From Lepeophtheirus salmonis (taxonomy: Eukaryota; Arthropoda; Copepoda; Siphonostomatoida; Caligidae): a stretch of DNA of 64,000 nucleotides. Shown here piece by piece: positions 1 to 11,110 of the stretch. Location of the stretch: NCBI RefSeq assembly GCF_016086655.4, contig NC_052140.2, positions 6,138,001-6,202,000 of the forward strand, read 5' to 3'. The translations under genes were made by a program, and so were the position numbers. Below the pieces are notes generated by a model. The model did no database searches. It saw only the letters and a list, made by a program, of their open reading frames with translations, and was not told the DNA's origin. How positions within the stretch are numbered: the stretch's first letter is position 1; each line of letters begins with the position of its first letter.

Positions 1-1360
1 CAGGCCGGTGATATGTATTTCTATATTTTTCTAAAAAGACATTTTTCTGGAAAAAGTTATATTTTATTTATTACAAAACTACAAAATTTATATTTTATAA
101 GCAACTATTTAAATAATGAAAATTTATGAGTGACATTCCATTTTTCCTGAATCAAAAAACCTACGTTAGAGTATGAACTTTATGAACAAAATGCATTGTT
201 TTGTGGCTTTTCTAATTAATAATTGCCATTAGATGAAGAATTGAATTTTTTGCGAAAAATTATTCAGAAATAACAGATATTTCAAGTTAACATACATTTT
301 ATGTCCTACATTTATATGCAAAAGAATCTCCAGACAAATACCTCCAAACTTTATTTTCTCTAGAAATCCAACACACCATTGAAAATACATTTTTTGCAGC
401 TGAAAAAAAACTAAAGTGTAATTCTCACATATTTCTTATTACGCCCATAACTTTTTTTTGATTTTGAATGAATTTAGAAAACGTTTATATTGGTATTGTT
501 GTTGTTTTGAGACGCAAATCAATTTTTGAGCTATATTTAAACCCCTATCTAGTCTTTTTGAGCTCCGAAAAATAGTTTTTGAGTTTAGGGTTAGAATCAG
601 TCTCAATATATGACCCCTTCCTACCCAATAATCGGCATCCCCGTCTTACCCTGACCAATTTCAATTGAGGTGCCCACATAAAATATATGTCTCCTTGGAT
701 TAATAGTGTGGGCACCCATTAAGAACGCACACACACACAAATGCTATTATATATAAACAAATTAAATAAAAGGATGTCCTTCGTCAACGTTTAATAACTT
801 CGAAGAATGACGGGTACCACCGCTAGTGACTTAATATCATATCTCATGTCCTTAATGTAATTTTTTTTAAATCTGTTCAAATTATAAATATATATGTTTA
901 TCATTTTGATCTATAATTATATATATAATAAAATTGTAGCAAAAAATGTCTAATCTAAGTATATATTTATTTAGAAAGAAGATTGGCATTCTCAATTAAA
1001 AATAGAAAACAAATCTAATTCGAGTAAAATATATATAAAATAATATGACTCTCATTATTTTCAAAGAGATCACTAATGAACAATTCACAATACATGGATT
1101 ATTATTTTAAATATATTCATGAGATAATGTTTGTACGAGTAGCTTGAAGAGGTAGAAAAAGTATTTATACTCCTAAACGGGTCTAGGTAATTTTGCCGAA
1201 TACATTGTCGCCTCGATGAGATTTTGTTGCAGTACATATTGACGCCTTTTGATATTTTTATTTTTTAGGATTAGCTATTATGGATAAATTTTTTATTAGT
1301 CAATGAGTCCCAAGTCCATGGCTCTTTACTTATTTGTCCTTATAAACACAATTCCTAATT
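1..1360. other. Non-coding AT-rich stretch
   Basis: No coding block is recognised. It holds a short inverted repeat at 669-716, a CA run near 728-740, and near 785-830 a segment (acgggtaccaccgctagtga) resembling two copies at 49.7 and 50.1 kb. Confidence 0.5.
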
Positions 1361-1464
1361 TATTTATTGTCTATTTCTTTCTTGTCCTGATCTAATTTTC
1401 CCTTCAGCCAGATCGGTCTACTCCTTTCTGTTTGAGATTTGTTTGAATTGAGGAATTGACCAGA

Positions 1465-1697
1465 AAGATTATGGTGACTATCTTTTGGATTTGCAAAGAA
1501 TAATCCACATCGAGTATGTGGAAAAAGGTAAAAATATTGCAGGTCCATATTATGCATCGTTATTGAACCGTTGAAAAACCGAGCTACAAGAAAAATGGCA
1601 ACGTTTGGTCCACAAAAAGTCCTGTTTTATCACGACAATGTACCAACGCACACTTCAGCAGTTGTGGTTGCAAAATTTATGGAAATAGGGACCCAAC
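1465..1697 (+). pseudogene. Mariner transposase fragment, catalytic middle part
   Basis: A decayed mariner-family transposase segment on the plus strand. Across two frames one reads the family blocks IIHIEYVEKGK, PYYASLLNR and then KVLFYHDNVPTHTSAVVVAK, the second-aspartate block of mariner transposases (HDNxPxHT). Stop codons and frame changes show it is not functional. It stops at about 1697, where the sequence flips into the N-terminal part of a mariner on the opposite strand. The end of the protein (PHPPYSPDLAP region) is absent. The family match is firm; exact limits are approximate. Confidence 0.7.
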
Positions 1698-2111
1698 TCG
1701 AGATGTCCACAGCAATAGCAATCTCATCCATCTTCACTCTTCTATCATCCATCAACATATCATGGATTTTATCAATGATTTCTGGAAGTTCCATCCATCC
1801 ATTGACCTTTTGAAACCACTTATAAACTGTTCTAATCGAAGATATAGAATCCACATAATCTTTACAATGCTTCTTTTTAGTCTCCTGAGCGTTTTACCTT
1901 TCATAAATCAACCTTTAATCAACACACGAAATTCTTTTTCCTCCATTTTTTTAAAAACTAGTTCACTTCCTCAATTCAAAAAAATGCCAAACAGAAATAA
2001 ATTGACCGATCTGTCTGAAAATTAGTGGGTGTTCCTCCAAAAGGTAACCTCGATACGCGCGAGTTGTGCAATCTCTCAGACTTTGTACGTACTTTTGAAA
2101 CGTCCCTCGTA
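1698..2111 (-). pseudogene. Mariner N-terminal half with 5' terminal repeat
   Basis: The minus strand carries a mariner 5' end. The outer end at 2104-2111 reads TACGAGGG, followed by CGTTTCAAAAGTACG, matching the plus-strand copy at 49116. A start ATG at 1946 opens MEEKEFRVLIK, a usual mariner N-terminus, followed by a stop and a frameshift. The frame then resumes with TVYKWFQKV and PEIIDKIHDMLMDDRRVK, the helix-turn-helix and linker region. The match ends near DISS at about 1712. Read with the neighbouring plus-strand piece, this is one mariner with its second half inverted, or two copies joined tail to middle. Confidence 0.7.
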
Positions 2112-2680
2112 CTACAGTAAAGACTAAAGTTAAAGTTCGAATCTATAACATAAAAACGTATAAAGGTATGGAGTAAAAACTCCGAGAGACGAACATGTAA
2201 AATTAACAACAGTTAAAATGTTCACCGCAAATTACCAGCTGTGAATATATCAGCGGTAAATTTACTTGTCATACTAAATAAGCGTATGAGATGAAGAAAT
2301 TTTAGGGGAGCAACTTCTCTATAAAATACCCCATTATGACTAGATATTGAAAATTAATTGCTCAAATATTGCACAATCAATTACAATATTTTAGGAGGGG
2401 ACATTGCTTCCTCACCCTCCAAAGAGAATAGATATTAAATTATATTATGTCTCTCTTTGACATTTAGTGCTAAAAAAGGTTGATTTTGATTGTTGCTGTT
2501 TTTTCAGTTTAAATTTTCATATAAATAAGTCGATTAGATGACTTAATCTGTAATAAATACTAATAAAATACAATGGATATGAAACATAGAGTAAGGTTTA
2601 TCGAAATAAAGTAAAACAAAGCTTTAATTTTATTAGAACTTTCATGAAAATCAACATTACAACATAAATGTGACATTCAA

Positions 2681-3515
2681 TCAAATAAAATAGCCATTAG
2701 CTCGTACCACACGTCCACAACGTCCCAGGAAATGTCCAACTATCTTCTTGAGCGTCCCATTGCGTAAAGTCCAAAATGCCCTATTTATCTCAGCTCTCAG
2801 ATATTTTGTGGTGCTGTGGGCACATACATTGGAAACACATTCAAATAGCCTTAGACAAAATAACTCTAAAGGGTTCAATTCCGGTGAGTTAGAAGGTAAA
2901 GCTAGCAGGACCGTACATCACATTTTCAGAAAAAAAAAATTGAGTGTTCTGTTGCTGGAGTGACATGGTGCCCTGTCTTGCTACTAGATCCAAGGCCTAT
3001 CATTTATGATGCTGTGGATGCAAACAAACGCTTTGGGGTGCAAAACACTGATGGAGATAATGACATTGATCTGTAGGGCTTCTTTGAATATGAAAAGAGG
3101 AATAATGTGACCCTCACTGCTTTCAATGAAAATAACCATAACTTGAGATGTGAGTACTTGGCATTCATGATCTCAGAGACGTAATAAGGACTTTTTGCGG
3201 GCCATCTATAGTTCTTGGGAGTAATGCATCTGGATTTGACAGAGATTTATCTCATCTTAGAAGAACCAAACAAGATCTTTCTCGGGAGGCATCTGTTTTA
3301 GCTTGATCAAGGCCTTGGTTTGGGTGAACATTTTCTCCCTGTTTGACGGGTTTAGTAGCTGTCCCTTGCAACATGCATAGCTCTGGTACCGTAGGTCTTC
3401 ACTAATGATACGATAAACCGATGAATAGGACGTTACATTGATGCTCTCAGCTATTACATTCATCCATTGGTTTGGATTCTTCTCAATTTGTGAGAGCTGT
3501 AAACAGTCCATTGCT
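2681..3515 (-). pseudogene. Degenerate Tc1-like transposase (DD catalytic part and C-terminus)
   Basis: Minus-strand remnant of a Tc1/mariner-superfamily DDE transposase. In order it shows a DNA-binding segment IEKNPNQWMNVIAES, then SVYRIISEDLRYQSYACCK and EKDLVWFF at the first-aspartate region. After frameshifts come KEALQINVIISISVLHPKAF, QDRAPCHSSN (second-aspartate region) and SPELNPLELFCLRLFE with a final EVIRANGYFI-like tail ending at a stop at 2681. At least three frame changes and in-frame stops make it dead. The block order and spacing fit the Tc1 family closely. No terminal repeats were found. Its upstream side is fused to a piece of another Tc1 subfamily. Confidence 0.65.
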
Positions 3516-3745
3516 TTTCATCCGAACAAAAGATGATTTGGTTCCCATGGGACTTCAAATCGTTCAACAAATTTCTTACTCGGTAGCCTTTATTTCAGCC
3601 GTAAGGATAGATATGTCTTTTGTGGAAGCGGTATAACTTCATTTACAGTATTTTTAGCTCTGAAGACTGGCCTACGAAAATTCTGGGAGATATTTTTTAC
3701 AACTCCGGGACATGAGGGATTTTCTCTTATATGCCCCCTCCTTAT
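3516..3745 (-). pseudogene. Fragment of a second Tc1-like subfamily
   Basis: The minus strand reads IRRGHIRENPSCPGVVKNIS, a DNA-binding helix region, and then after a frameshift LLNDLKSHGNQIIFCSDEKQ. That last block leads into the first catalytic aspartate of Tc1-like transposases and is nearly the same as the segment at 56332-56400. It breaks off right after the SDEK motif, where the other Tc1 relic begins. It is therefore a truncated 5' portion of an element related to the 56.1-kb copy. Confidence 0.55.
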
Positions 3746-3762
3746 ATATTTACTGTTTAGTC

Positions 3763-4552
3763 TGTTATTGAGAGACATAACAGTTAACAGTATTTTGCTT
3801 GTTGTGCAATTTTTTGTTTTTGAAAAACATGGATCAAGAAATTTGCATTAAGTTTTATGCAAAAAAATGAAATTAAGTTCTCTCAAACACTTAAAATTTT
3901 GACAATAGCATACGGTGAAACTTTTCTGATTAAAAAAAAATGTTTAAAACTGGTACAAGCTCTTCCAAAAAGGCCAGGTAGATGCAAATGACGAGGCTCG
4001 CCCTGGAAGCCCAATTACGGCAACAACCTCGACTACTGTGGCGTAGAGGATCTGGAGTTCTTGCCATATGGTCTTACGGTCAACAAATAGTATTAAGTTA
4101 AGCGCCGCTTGTGAGAAGCAATGTGAAGAAAGCTTCCAGAATTGGAGAAAAACAATTCATGGCTTTTGAATTACGATAGTGCCCCTGCTCACTCATCTTT
4201 GGTTGTGAGAGATGATTTGGCCAAAAACAATACCACAATCATACCTCAGCTACTATATTTACCTGGTTTGGCCACATGTAACATTTTTTGTTCGTAAACT
4301 GAAGAGACTTATCAAAGGACGGAGATTTGCAAGGATTGAGGAGATAAAGACTGTATCGCTGGAAGAGCTCAAGGTTATACCGAAAAGTGTTTATAAGTAG
4401 TGTTTTGAGGATTGGAAGAAGAGTTGGCACAAGAGTATTGTATCCGAGGGGGATTACTTTGAAGGACACAGCATAAATAAAGATAAATAAATAAATATTT
4501 TTTCCTGAAAATCCAAAGTCACCTTACTCTTTGAGCACACCTCGTATACCCA
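3763..4552 (+). mobile_element. Internally deleted mariner (irritans-type) element
   Basis: The 5' leader (gttattgagagacataac) and ATG at 3829 give MDQEICIKFYAKK, matching the copy at 40087. KLFQKGQVDANDEARPGSPI follows. The middle of the transposase is missing. The C-terminal half resumes with LLNYDSAPAHSSLVVRDDLA (second-aspartate block), then KLKRLIKGRRFARIEEIKT and a tail ending near 4480. The end at 4525-4552 (tcaccttactctttgagcac and following acctcgta) looks like a terminal repeat. Several stop codons are present. With the first aspartate region deleted it cannot encode an active enzyme. Confidence 0.7.
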
Positions 4553-4559
4553 TCTTCTA

Positions 4560-6165
4560 CAAGTATAAATGCATATGTAATTCAAGCCTTAGTAATCAAA
4601 TTGTAGCAGGGACACTCTCTTCTTCTCTGAAGCTGATTAAAAACTCCTTTCGATGAAAAAAGAAAACCTTCAAGCAAAATAAGATATTGGAAAATTGATT
4701 AGAATTAGTCACAAACTTGCAGAAAATATAGCAACATTCCGTCAATTTTTTTATATTTTTTATGATTCTAAGTATTTGTGCTATTATTAAAAAAGTCTAT
4801 TATAGGACCAAGCTTTATTGGTCTTTTAGTATTAGGTCATTTTAGCTGTTGTAAATTAATCAATACCTGCTATCATCACATTCATAACAAGAACATTGAT
4901 TCATAATCAGGTTTCGATTTAATTTTACGTTTTGTAGTAATCAAATATTATATGATTTAGCAATGATTAGTGCAGCAACAAAGTTGAACGGAGGTTTTTG
5001 TATGTTTGTTTGCTTTTTTGACTCTGTTTCTTTGTTAGTCATCAAGATTTCCGTCAAAAGTTTCAGATAGATTTTGATCAAACTCAGTACGAATATTATA
5101 TATGGTAACAGTTATAGGCAATTAAATTTTGAGAAGTCAAGGTCAAGATGACACAAAACCTAAAAATGCATAATCGATAATAACTTTGGAACAAATGGAG
5201 ATGGAATCCTCAATTTGATTTTTGGGAAGGTATTGCACTCTACCGAGAGCCTATCCCAGTGTATTCTTTTATTCAGTCCTGGCTACGGCCAAAGGACCTA
5301 CTAATCAGTCTTTCGACTAAATAAATTGGGAAAAACTAGAAGGGGGAATAGAAAATTTTGATTAGAAACGCAATACTAGGAGTTTACTTTCACACAATTT
5401 AAACTGTACAGCCTTCATTGTATCTCATCCCTTTTCTTACTATGGCCTGCTGATAAATGGTATTTTCTTATAAGATCAATTCAAAAAAGAAGCTTCAAAT
5501 ATTGTGATGCCTTTATCTCAAATTACAAGAGGATATTGTCCGTTTTCGATTAAGCTTCTTTGGAGCATTGAAAAATTTTAAAAAAAATATTGTAAAAATT
5601 TAATTTAACTTCGAATTTTTTCCACTTAAAAAATTAAATGAAGCTTCCATACGTCAAATCTGCCTGGCATGAAAAAAAAAAAAATAATGATTGAGGTACT
5701 TTGTCTCAAAGTATCATGGAGTAGGGGAGATCAGGGTTTGTTAGAGAAAGAGATAAGTTAAGGTTTTTAATTTCCAGCAAGTTTCTAATAACAGTGCTCC
5801 ACCACTTGCGTAGGATAACCATCTAGTAGGGTTACATTAAATACGGCTCTTAGAGAGTGGTGATGAGAATATTCAAGCCTAAGCTGTTCCTAATTTTCTT
5901 AATTTATAATCTAGGAGTAGCTTTAATTTTGTAAACAAAATTTTTTTATGTGAGTATTCCCACTAATTCTTAGACCTCATCAGATACAGAGTTTTTGACC
6001 GTCAATATTTTTATCAAAATAACACTGCCACATCATAAGAATGTCTCAATTGGCTCTCGACTATGAATCCTGCGATTGGGAAGGATGTCTCAACCAATGC
6101 ACAAATTCATTTGCAGAATCCGTAAGCCAAAGTTTATTAGTTATAAACTATTAGATGGGTTCCTA
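4560..6165. other. Stretch without recognisable genes
   Basis: AT-rich sequence with homopolymer runs (for example 5673-5686). A short segment near 5275-5330 carries gtcctggctacggccaaagg, loosely like the ggaccggtcc repeat family. No coding block was recognised. Confidence 0.5.
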
Positions 6166-6169
6166 AATG

Positions 6170-6430
6170 ATCAATGAAGCGGTGGCGGTTGCTAATGACC
6201 CACGTATTCGACTAGCAGGTCACTTGCAGAACTCATGGGCTGGAGTGTATTATAGGATTTTAAAAGAAGTCATTGAGGCTCAGGGAAGTGATGGCGGTGG
6301 GCAATGAGTTCCTTTTCGGATCAGTGGGTCACTTTTACAGCCCATAGGCCGGGTGTATTATAGGATATTTGAAAGAGTCCTTAATGGAGAGGATAGCGGC
6401 TGGCAATCGGTTTTGATCAAAGGACACAAA
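6170..6430. repeat. Minisatellite array, ~109-bp unit, copy 1
   Basis: Two units are plain: ggctggagtgtattatagga at 6238 and ggccgggtgtattatagga at 6347, 109 bases apart. Each is followed by a gaaag/aagaagtc...gaggctcagg segment and a tggcggt segment. The same unit recurs at 7975-8450 (inverted), 10625-11110 and 47520-47760. Confidence 0.7.
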
Positions 6431-6987
6431 CTTTGTATTGTTTCTTTTTTGTTCACCCAAATATCCTGAGCGGAATATGCCCCTTCAGCTACTCTTCACC
6501 TTTTTTTTATAACAAAATATTTATAACAATTATTTTCATCATTGGATATCGTTGCCTATAAATCAAAAAATCATCAAAATACTAATTTCTTTATCTTTAA
6601 GACTTCAAAACTCAGAGTTGTACTAATTTAAAGATCCAATATTTATGTTTGAGTAAATCCATCTTTATTAATAAAGGATATTTTGCCTTTCTATCTGCCT
6701 GAATATATGACAAAAAGTAACTGGGTGCACTATGGACTATGATAATGATAATAAACATATTTTTTTACCTAAGAAATAAGGATAAGTATTAAGCAAATGT
6801 TACAAGGCCGTGAACATAGAATTAGACGTGTACACAGACGTGTACTGATTCTTCAGGAAGGAAGTGAGCAAACGAAGAGATGTTGAAGAATTAAGTTAAG
6901 AATTGATCAAATTCTTTCATAATGAAGATACTAGATTCCAAATTAAAAATAAAGAGATAGTAAATTTCAAAACCATCTAATCCTGTG

Positions 6988-7522
6988 TGACTGGTAATTT
7001 GATTCCGAGTAGATTAATTCCCTGTAAAATTCATCCCCGGACATCTCATTCCCACTTTGAGGCCTGGGTCATGGGCAGTCGCCAATGAAGATGAGTGATG
7101 ACTAGTGATAGATGAGAGACGGATATGAATGATATATGGTATTTATTGATTAGAAATGACGTCATGATAACTCTTAATATTGAGTAGGAATGGAATCCCA
7201 ATCAACGGATAATATTTATACCTTGGGAAATAGAAGTAAATCCCAGAACTACTCTTCTTCTTCTTCTATTTCCTAAGGTATAAACACCATGATTAATTGA
7301 TATCCATCTCCCATTCATCACTAGTCATGGATGAGTCACCACTCATCTCTAGTACTGACTGAGCTGTCCTCCCTCTACCGCCCTACACAAAAAAAAAATA
7401 CGAAGTAGTTTAGAAATATAAACCGTCATAATGACGTCACTAAATATCCTCTTGTGGGAATGAAATGCCTGGGGATGAATTTACTGGGAATTAAATTACC
7501 AGAAATAAAATCACCTAGCACC
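6988..7522. mobile_element. Nested fold-back (MITE-like) element with long inverted ends
   Basis: Outer arms are about 60 bases. Left 6988-7054 (tggtaatttgattcc ... attcatccccggacat ... cattcccac) is the reverse complement of right 7454-7522 with about 85% identity. Inside are three more inverted pairs: tgacgtca near 7146 and 7432, gatgactagtgatagatgag at about 7096 against 7300-7350, and tataccttgggaaatagaag at about 7218 against 7262-7285. No transposase is present. The pattern is that of a fold-back non-autonomous element. A target-site duplication could not be fixed. Confidence 0.75.
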
Positions 7523-7974
7523 CTAATCCCGAAATGGATACCAAAAATTACTTCGACATTCTACTACAGCCAAGAACTTCAACTCCTCTGTTGTGGTGGA
7601 TCTAGAAGGATAAATAAGATTTGCTATTATTTTTCGACTTGCTAGGAAGTATTTTTTAATAGGAGCAACGTTTGTCCCCTCAGACAAGTTGTTCTCCGCT
7701 GCATCGTATTTGTATGATTGATTGATTTTTTCCGAAGGATAATTTGCTAAACATAGAAGCACAACTCAGTTGTAGTTAACGGTAAAATGATTGTGGTAAA
7801 AAGATTGTAGACCAAATTGTTTTGGGTAATATCATCATGAATCAATATGATTGAGAATAATTTCATTGCAATTATTTTCGTGTACAACTTAGTTGCAATT
7901 TATATTATATTCGGACGATAAAATTATTGAATGATGAAGTAACTTGATATGAAATGACCCATTTAAAATCCCGA
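7523..7974. other. Spacer without recognisable genes
   Basis: Short open frames exist on both strands at 7523-7762, but neither resembles a known protein. Nothing else was seen. Confidence 0.4.
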
Positions 7975-8455
7975 TCCCACCGGTTGTGCAGGTGAAGCGC
8001 TGGACCCAAATCAGTTTATACTCCACCACCGCCACGTTTCTAAGCATTTATGACCCTTTTATAATACGGTATAACTGACACCGAACTACAAATTTTGCAA
8101 GTGAGCGGGTGACCCCCGAGATAGGTCAAATTCAATTGTCGCAGATTCTCTAAGTATCAAACAACACTTTTAAGATCCAAAAAACAAATATGAATATGCT
8201 ATAATACATCCAGGTCCACATGTTGAGTAAAAGACCTCCTGGGTCCTAAAGTTAGGTTAAAAAAATTCACCCGCCGCTTTCTTGAGTATCCAGAAACCCT
8301 TCTAATATCCAAAAATACACCCCAGCTCCCAGGTTGTACAAATGAAGTAATGGATCCCAAGGTATTTTAAACTGTACTACCGTAGCATTTATAAGCATCA
8401 GGGCCTTCTAATATGCTATGACACATCCTCCCCCACGGGTTGTACACCATCTACA
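7975..8455. repeat. Minisatellite array, ~110-bp unit, copy 2 (inverted)
   Basis: Units run in the opposite direction to copy 1. Phase markers such as ctataatacatcc (8199), ccaaaaatacaccc (8309) and ctatgacacatcc (8416) are 108-110 bases apart, with a longer first interval of about 140. Each unit also contains ttctaatat and a ggttgtacaa/ggttgtgcag segment. Confidence 0.7.
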
Positions 8456-9090
8456 TCTATGCAAGTACTTTGTACTTTTTTGCGCGCAATGTTTAAGTGA
8501 TGTATGGTGTTAAATAGAATTTTATAGGCATGCTGGGAAATATAATAGGTATATATTAGGGTGCATCAGCCCCCCAATTACAAAATATTGTATTGACCGT
8601 ATGATAAAAATGTTTTTTTACCTATGAATAAAACACACCGTATAATATATTTTTTAATTATGAATAAATTTTACTGGGCCCAGATTAAGTATTTTGAAAT
8701 GAGAATATTATACATAGTTTATATTACTAACGCTAATACTGCTAAACGTTCACTTTTGCTTTTTACATGAATTATTTGTTTCATATTATTATTTTTAACT
8801 TGCACTTCCTCGAAAATATATTTTTTGAATTTTAGTTAGTAAGAAATACATTGCTATTAATCTAGAAATATTGTTTTAATGGTTTAAGAGACCCAAGAGA
8901 AATAAATTGCATTACTTCAGTCGAATTTCAAACGTTCACAAATAAGAATGTAAATGAAAAGCGGGTGACGGTAAGGATCAATGATGTAAACAAAGTTTCT
9001 TGGGATTCCATCTTACAAAAAAGGCACTGACCAACGCTCAGGAAAAATTATAACCGAGAAAAGCATGGAAATGCTGAAACCATGAAAATG
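8456..9090. other. Stretch without recognisable genes
   Basis: AT-rich spacer between the minisatellite and the relic gene at 9100. No coding block, repeat array or RNA gene was recognised. Confidence 0.4.
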
Positions 9091-9099
9091 TGAAAAATC

Positions 9100-10068
9100 A
9101 GTTGTATCGAGTATATTTGACACAAATACCTCTAACGCAGACCATGTTACTGCTACTTGTATTTGTCTTCAACAAGTCTTAGGATGGGCTTTACTCTGGG
9201 CAGCATATCGTCATCACATTGTTAAGGTGATGCTGACACATGTATTCAAAGACCTGAAAATAAAAACGTCGAAATCACCAGAAGTATCCGTCTTCAAAAC
9301 ATTTTTGAAAGGTTGAGCTGCCTCATCAAAGAAAAACTTTGATCTAAGTTCATTGAGGAAATTAAGATTGTGCTATGGAGAAATGAAGCACTTCAGTTTG
9401 TCAAAAATATCTACACAACATTGGCGTGATGATTAAAAGGAATTCTCTGAATTATGCGTGTTGTAGTTAGATGCCCTCAACAACAAGGATTTTTGCCTCA
9501 AGCGTCCTGTTGCAATCCACAAGGTCCGCTGAATGATTGAAATAGCTGTTTTCAATCAAACTTGTTCTTTTACACTACAATATCTTATCTTTGTTATCTG
9601 GAACCATTTATAGCAAATATCAGAGTGAGAAGTTACATGTCTTTCTTCATTTTGTATTTTTATCAATACAAAAGCTCATAATGGAATACATGTACCACAG
9701 GCTTGGATACTCCTTGGAATTATTTGCGTCTTTACAATCAATCCTTGCAATATAAGCTAATCAATCCAACCGTGTCAAATAGTGGCATATATTCTCTATC
9801 TCGTCATTTGTGGTAATTAACCGCAGAATCTGTACAATGTTGTGTTCTTCAGGGATTAAACTCTTGGGAAGCTTTGGGGAAGCAACGTTTTCCAATTGTC
9901 ATAACACAGTCTACGACGCTTGCAGATTTAATTTCATGCAACTCCTGGCTCATCTTTACACTCTTGGGATATGAGACTAATTTCCCAACCAAAAAAGTCA
10001 CAGAGTGGTTAAATTTTGTCGTCTTATATGTTTCCAAATCAAAGATCAATTCCCTTAACGTAACGTAA
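9100..10068 (+). pseudogene. Broken copy of an unnamed multicopy arthropod protein family
   Basis: Plus-strand fragments in shifting frames follow the block order of a large, uncharacterised protein family found in many copies in arthropods and cnidarians. I recognise it by motif and cannot name it. Blocks: IFDTNTSNAD (9115-9145), LGWALLWAAYRHHIVKVML (9180-9235), SPEVSVFKTF (9270-9300), KRPVAIHKVRWM (9500-9535, the family's PGAxHxARWM block), and GKQRFPIVITQSTTLADLIS with NSWL (9874-9955), the usual TTLADxxxxxSW block. Many stops and frameshifts interrupt it. Copy number in other genomes suggests linkage to a mobile element; no terminal repeats were seen here. Confidence 0.5.
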
Positions 10069-10624
10069 GCTCGGACTTAACTAGTGTTGCTAAATTAGAA
10101 GAACATTTTCTGAATGTTTTACATATAATAGAAACAGATAAGATTGCTCAAGAGAAAGCTAATATAATATTGAGTAAAGATGAGTAGCTGTGAAGACTAT
10201 GTTTTTAGCTTTGATTTGTTTATTTCGGACTTTGGGCATCAAAAAACATTTTTTGCATTAAAAAAAAATTACATTAAACCTCGTAAACAAATAAAACTAT
10301 TTGATATCTTATGAATTGTACAAGAAAGCATAAAAGGAAAATATATTTCTTATGATTTAAATTACGTTTGTGGCATTTATTTAGTTTATGGATCAATTGT
10401 TTAATATTCCCATTTTTACCACTGATGTTGATCCAGTAAATGTTAACCAAAATTTATGAAATTTCCACAAAATAATTTTTTTATGAGGCAAAACACTTTT
10501 TCTATACTGTTGTAACAAAATAAAAATACTTTTAAAATTATGGGAGGTTTGATGCACTCTAGTATATGTTATACTTGTATTCGTTATTATTTATTTGACT
10601 AATGAATGATTATACACATACGAT

Positions 10625-11110
10625 TTTAAGGGATGGATTGTGCACAGCCCGTGTGCCGGGGTGTATAATAGCATATTAGAAGAGGTCATTGGTACTAATA
10701 GATAAGGTAGCAGTAGAGCTTAAAGTGCCTTATGCCCCAGCACTTCTTTTGTACACCCTGATGGACGGGTGTATTTTCGTGATATCTCGTTTTAATTTTT
10801 AATCCCATTTTTCAAAAAAATTTAATGCTGTATTCTGCTCAAAGAGATCATCAAGAAATCCTTTTAATATCTTAGAAGGATTTCTTGATGATCAGGGAAG
10901 CAGTAGCGAAAGAATTTACCCTACTTTGGGACGCATCCGCTCATATACACATATTATGTCCGTGTATATTCTCGCATATTAGAAGGGGTCCTTGTTGCTT
11001 GAACATGCAGTTGCAGTGGTAGTAGAGTTTAAACTGCCTTGGGGCCATGGCATTCGAATGTACAACCTCAAAGCTGTATTTTTTGATATTATAAGGGTAG
11101 CTTGATTCTC
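10625..11110. repeat. Minisatellite array, ~110-bp unit, copy 3, with internal inversion
   Basis: Units such as gccggggtgtataatagcatattagaag (split here as gccggggtgtataata, then gcatattagaag) at about 10657 and gtgtatattctcgcatattagaagg at about 10960 repeat copy 1. At 10846-10893 the units meet head to head and form a perfect 18-bp hairpin, so orientation changes inside the array. Confidence 0.65.
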
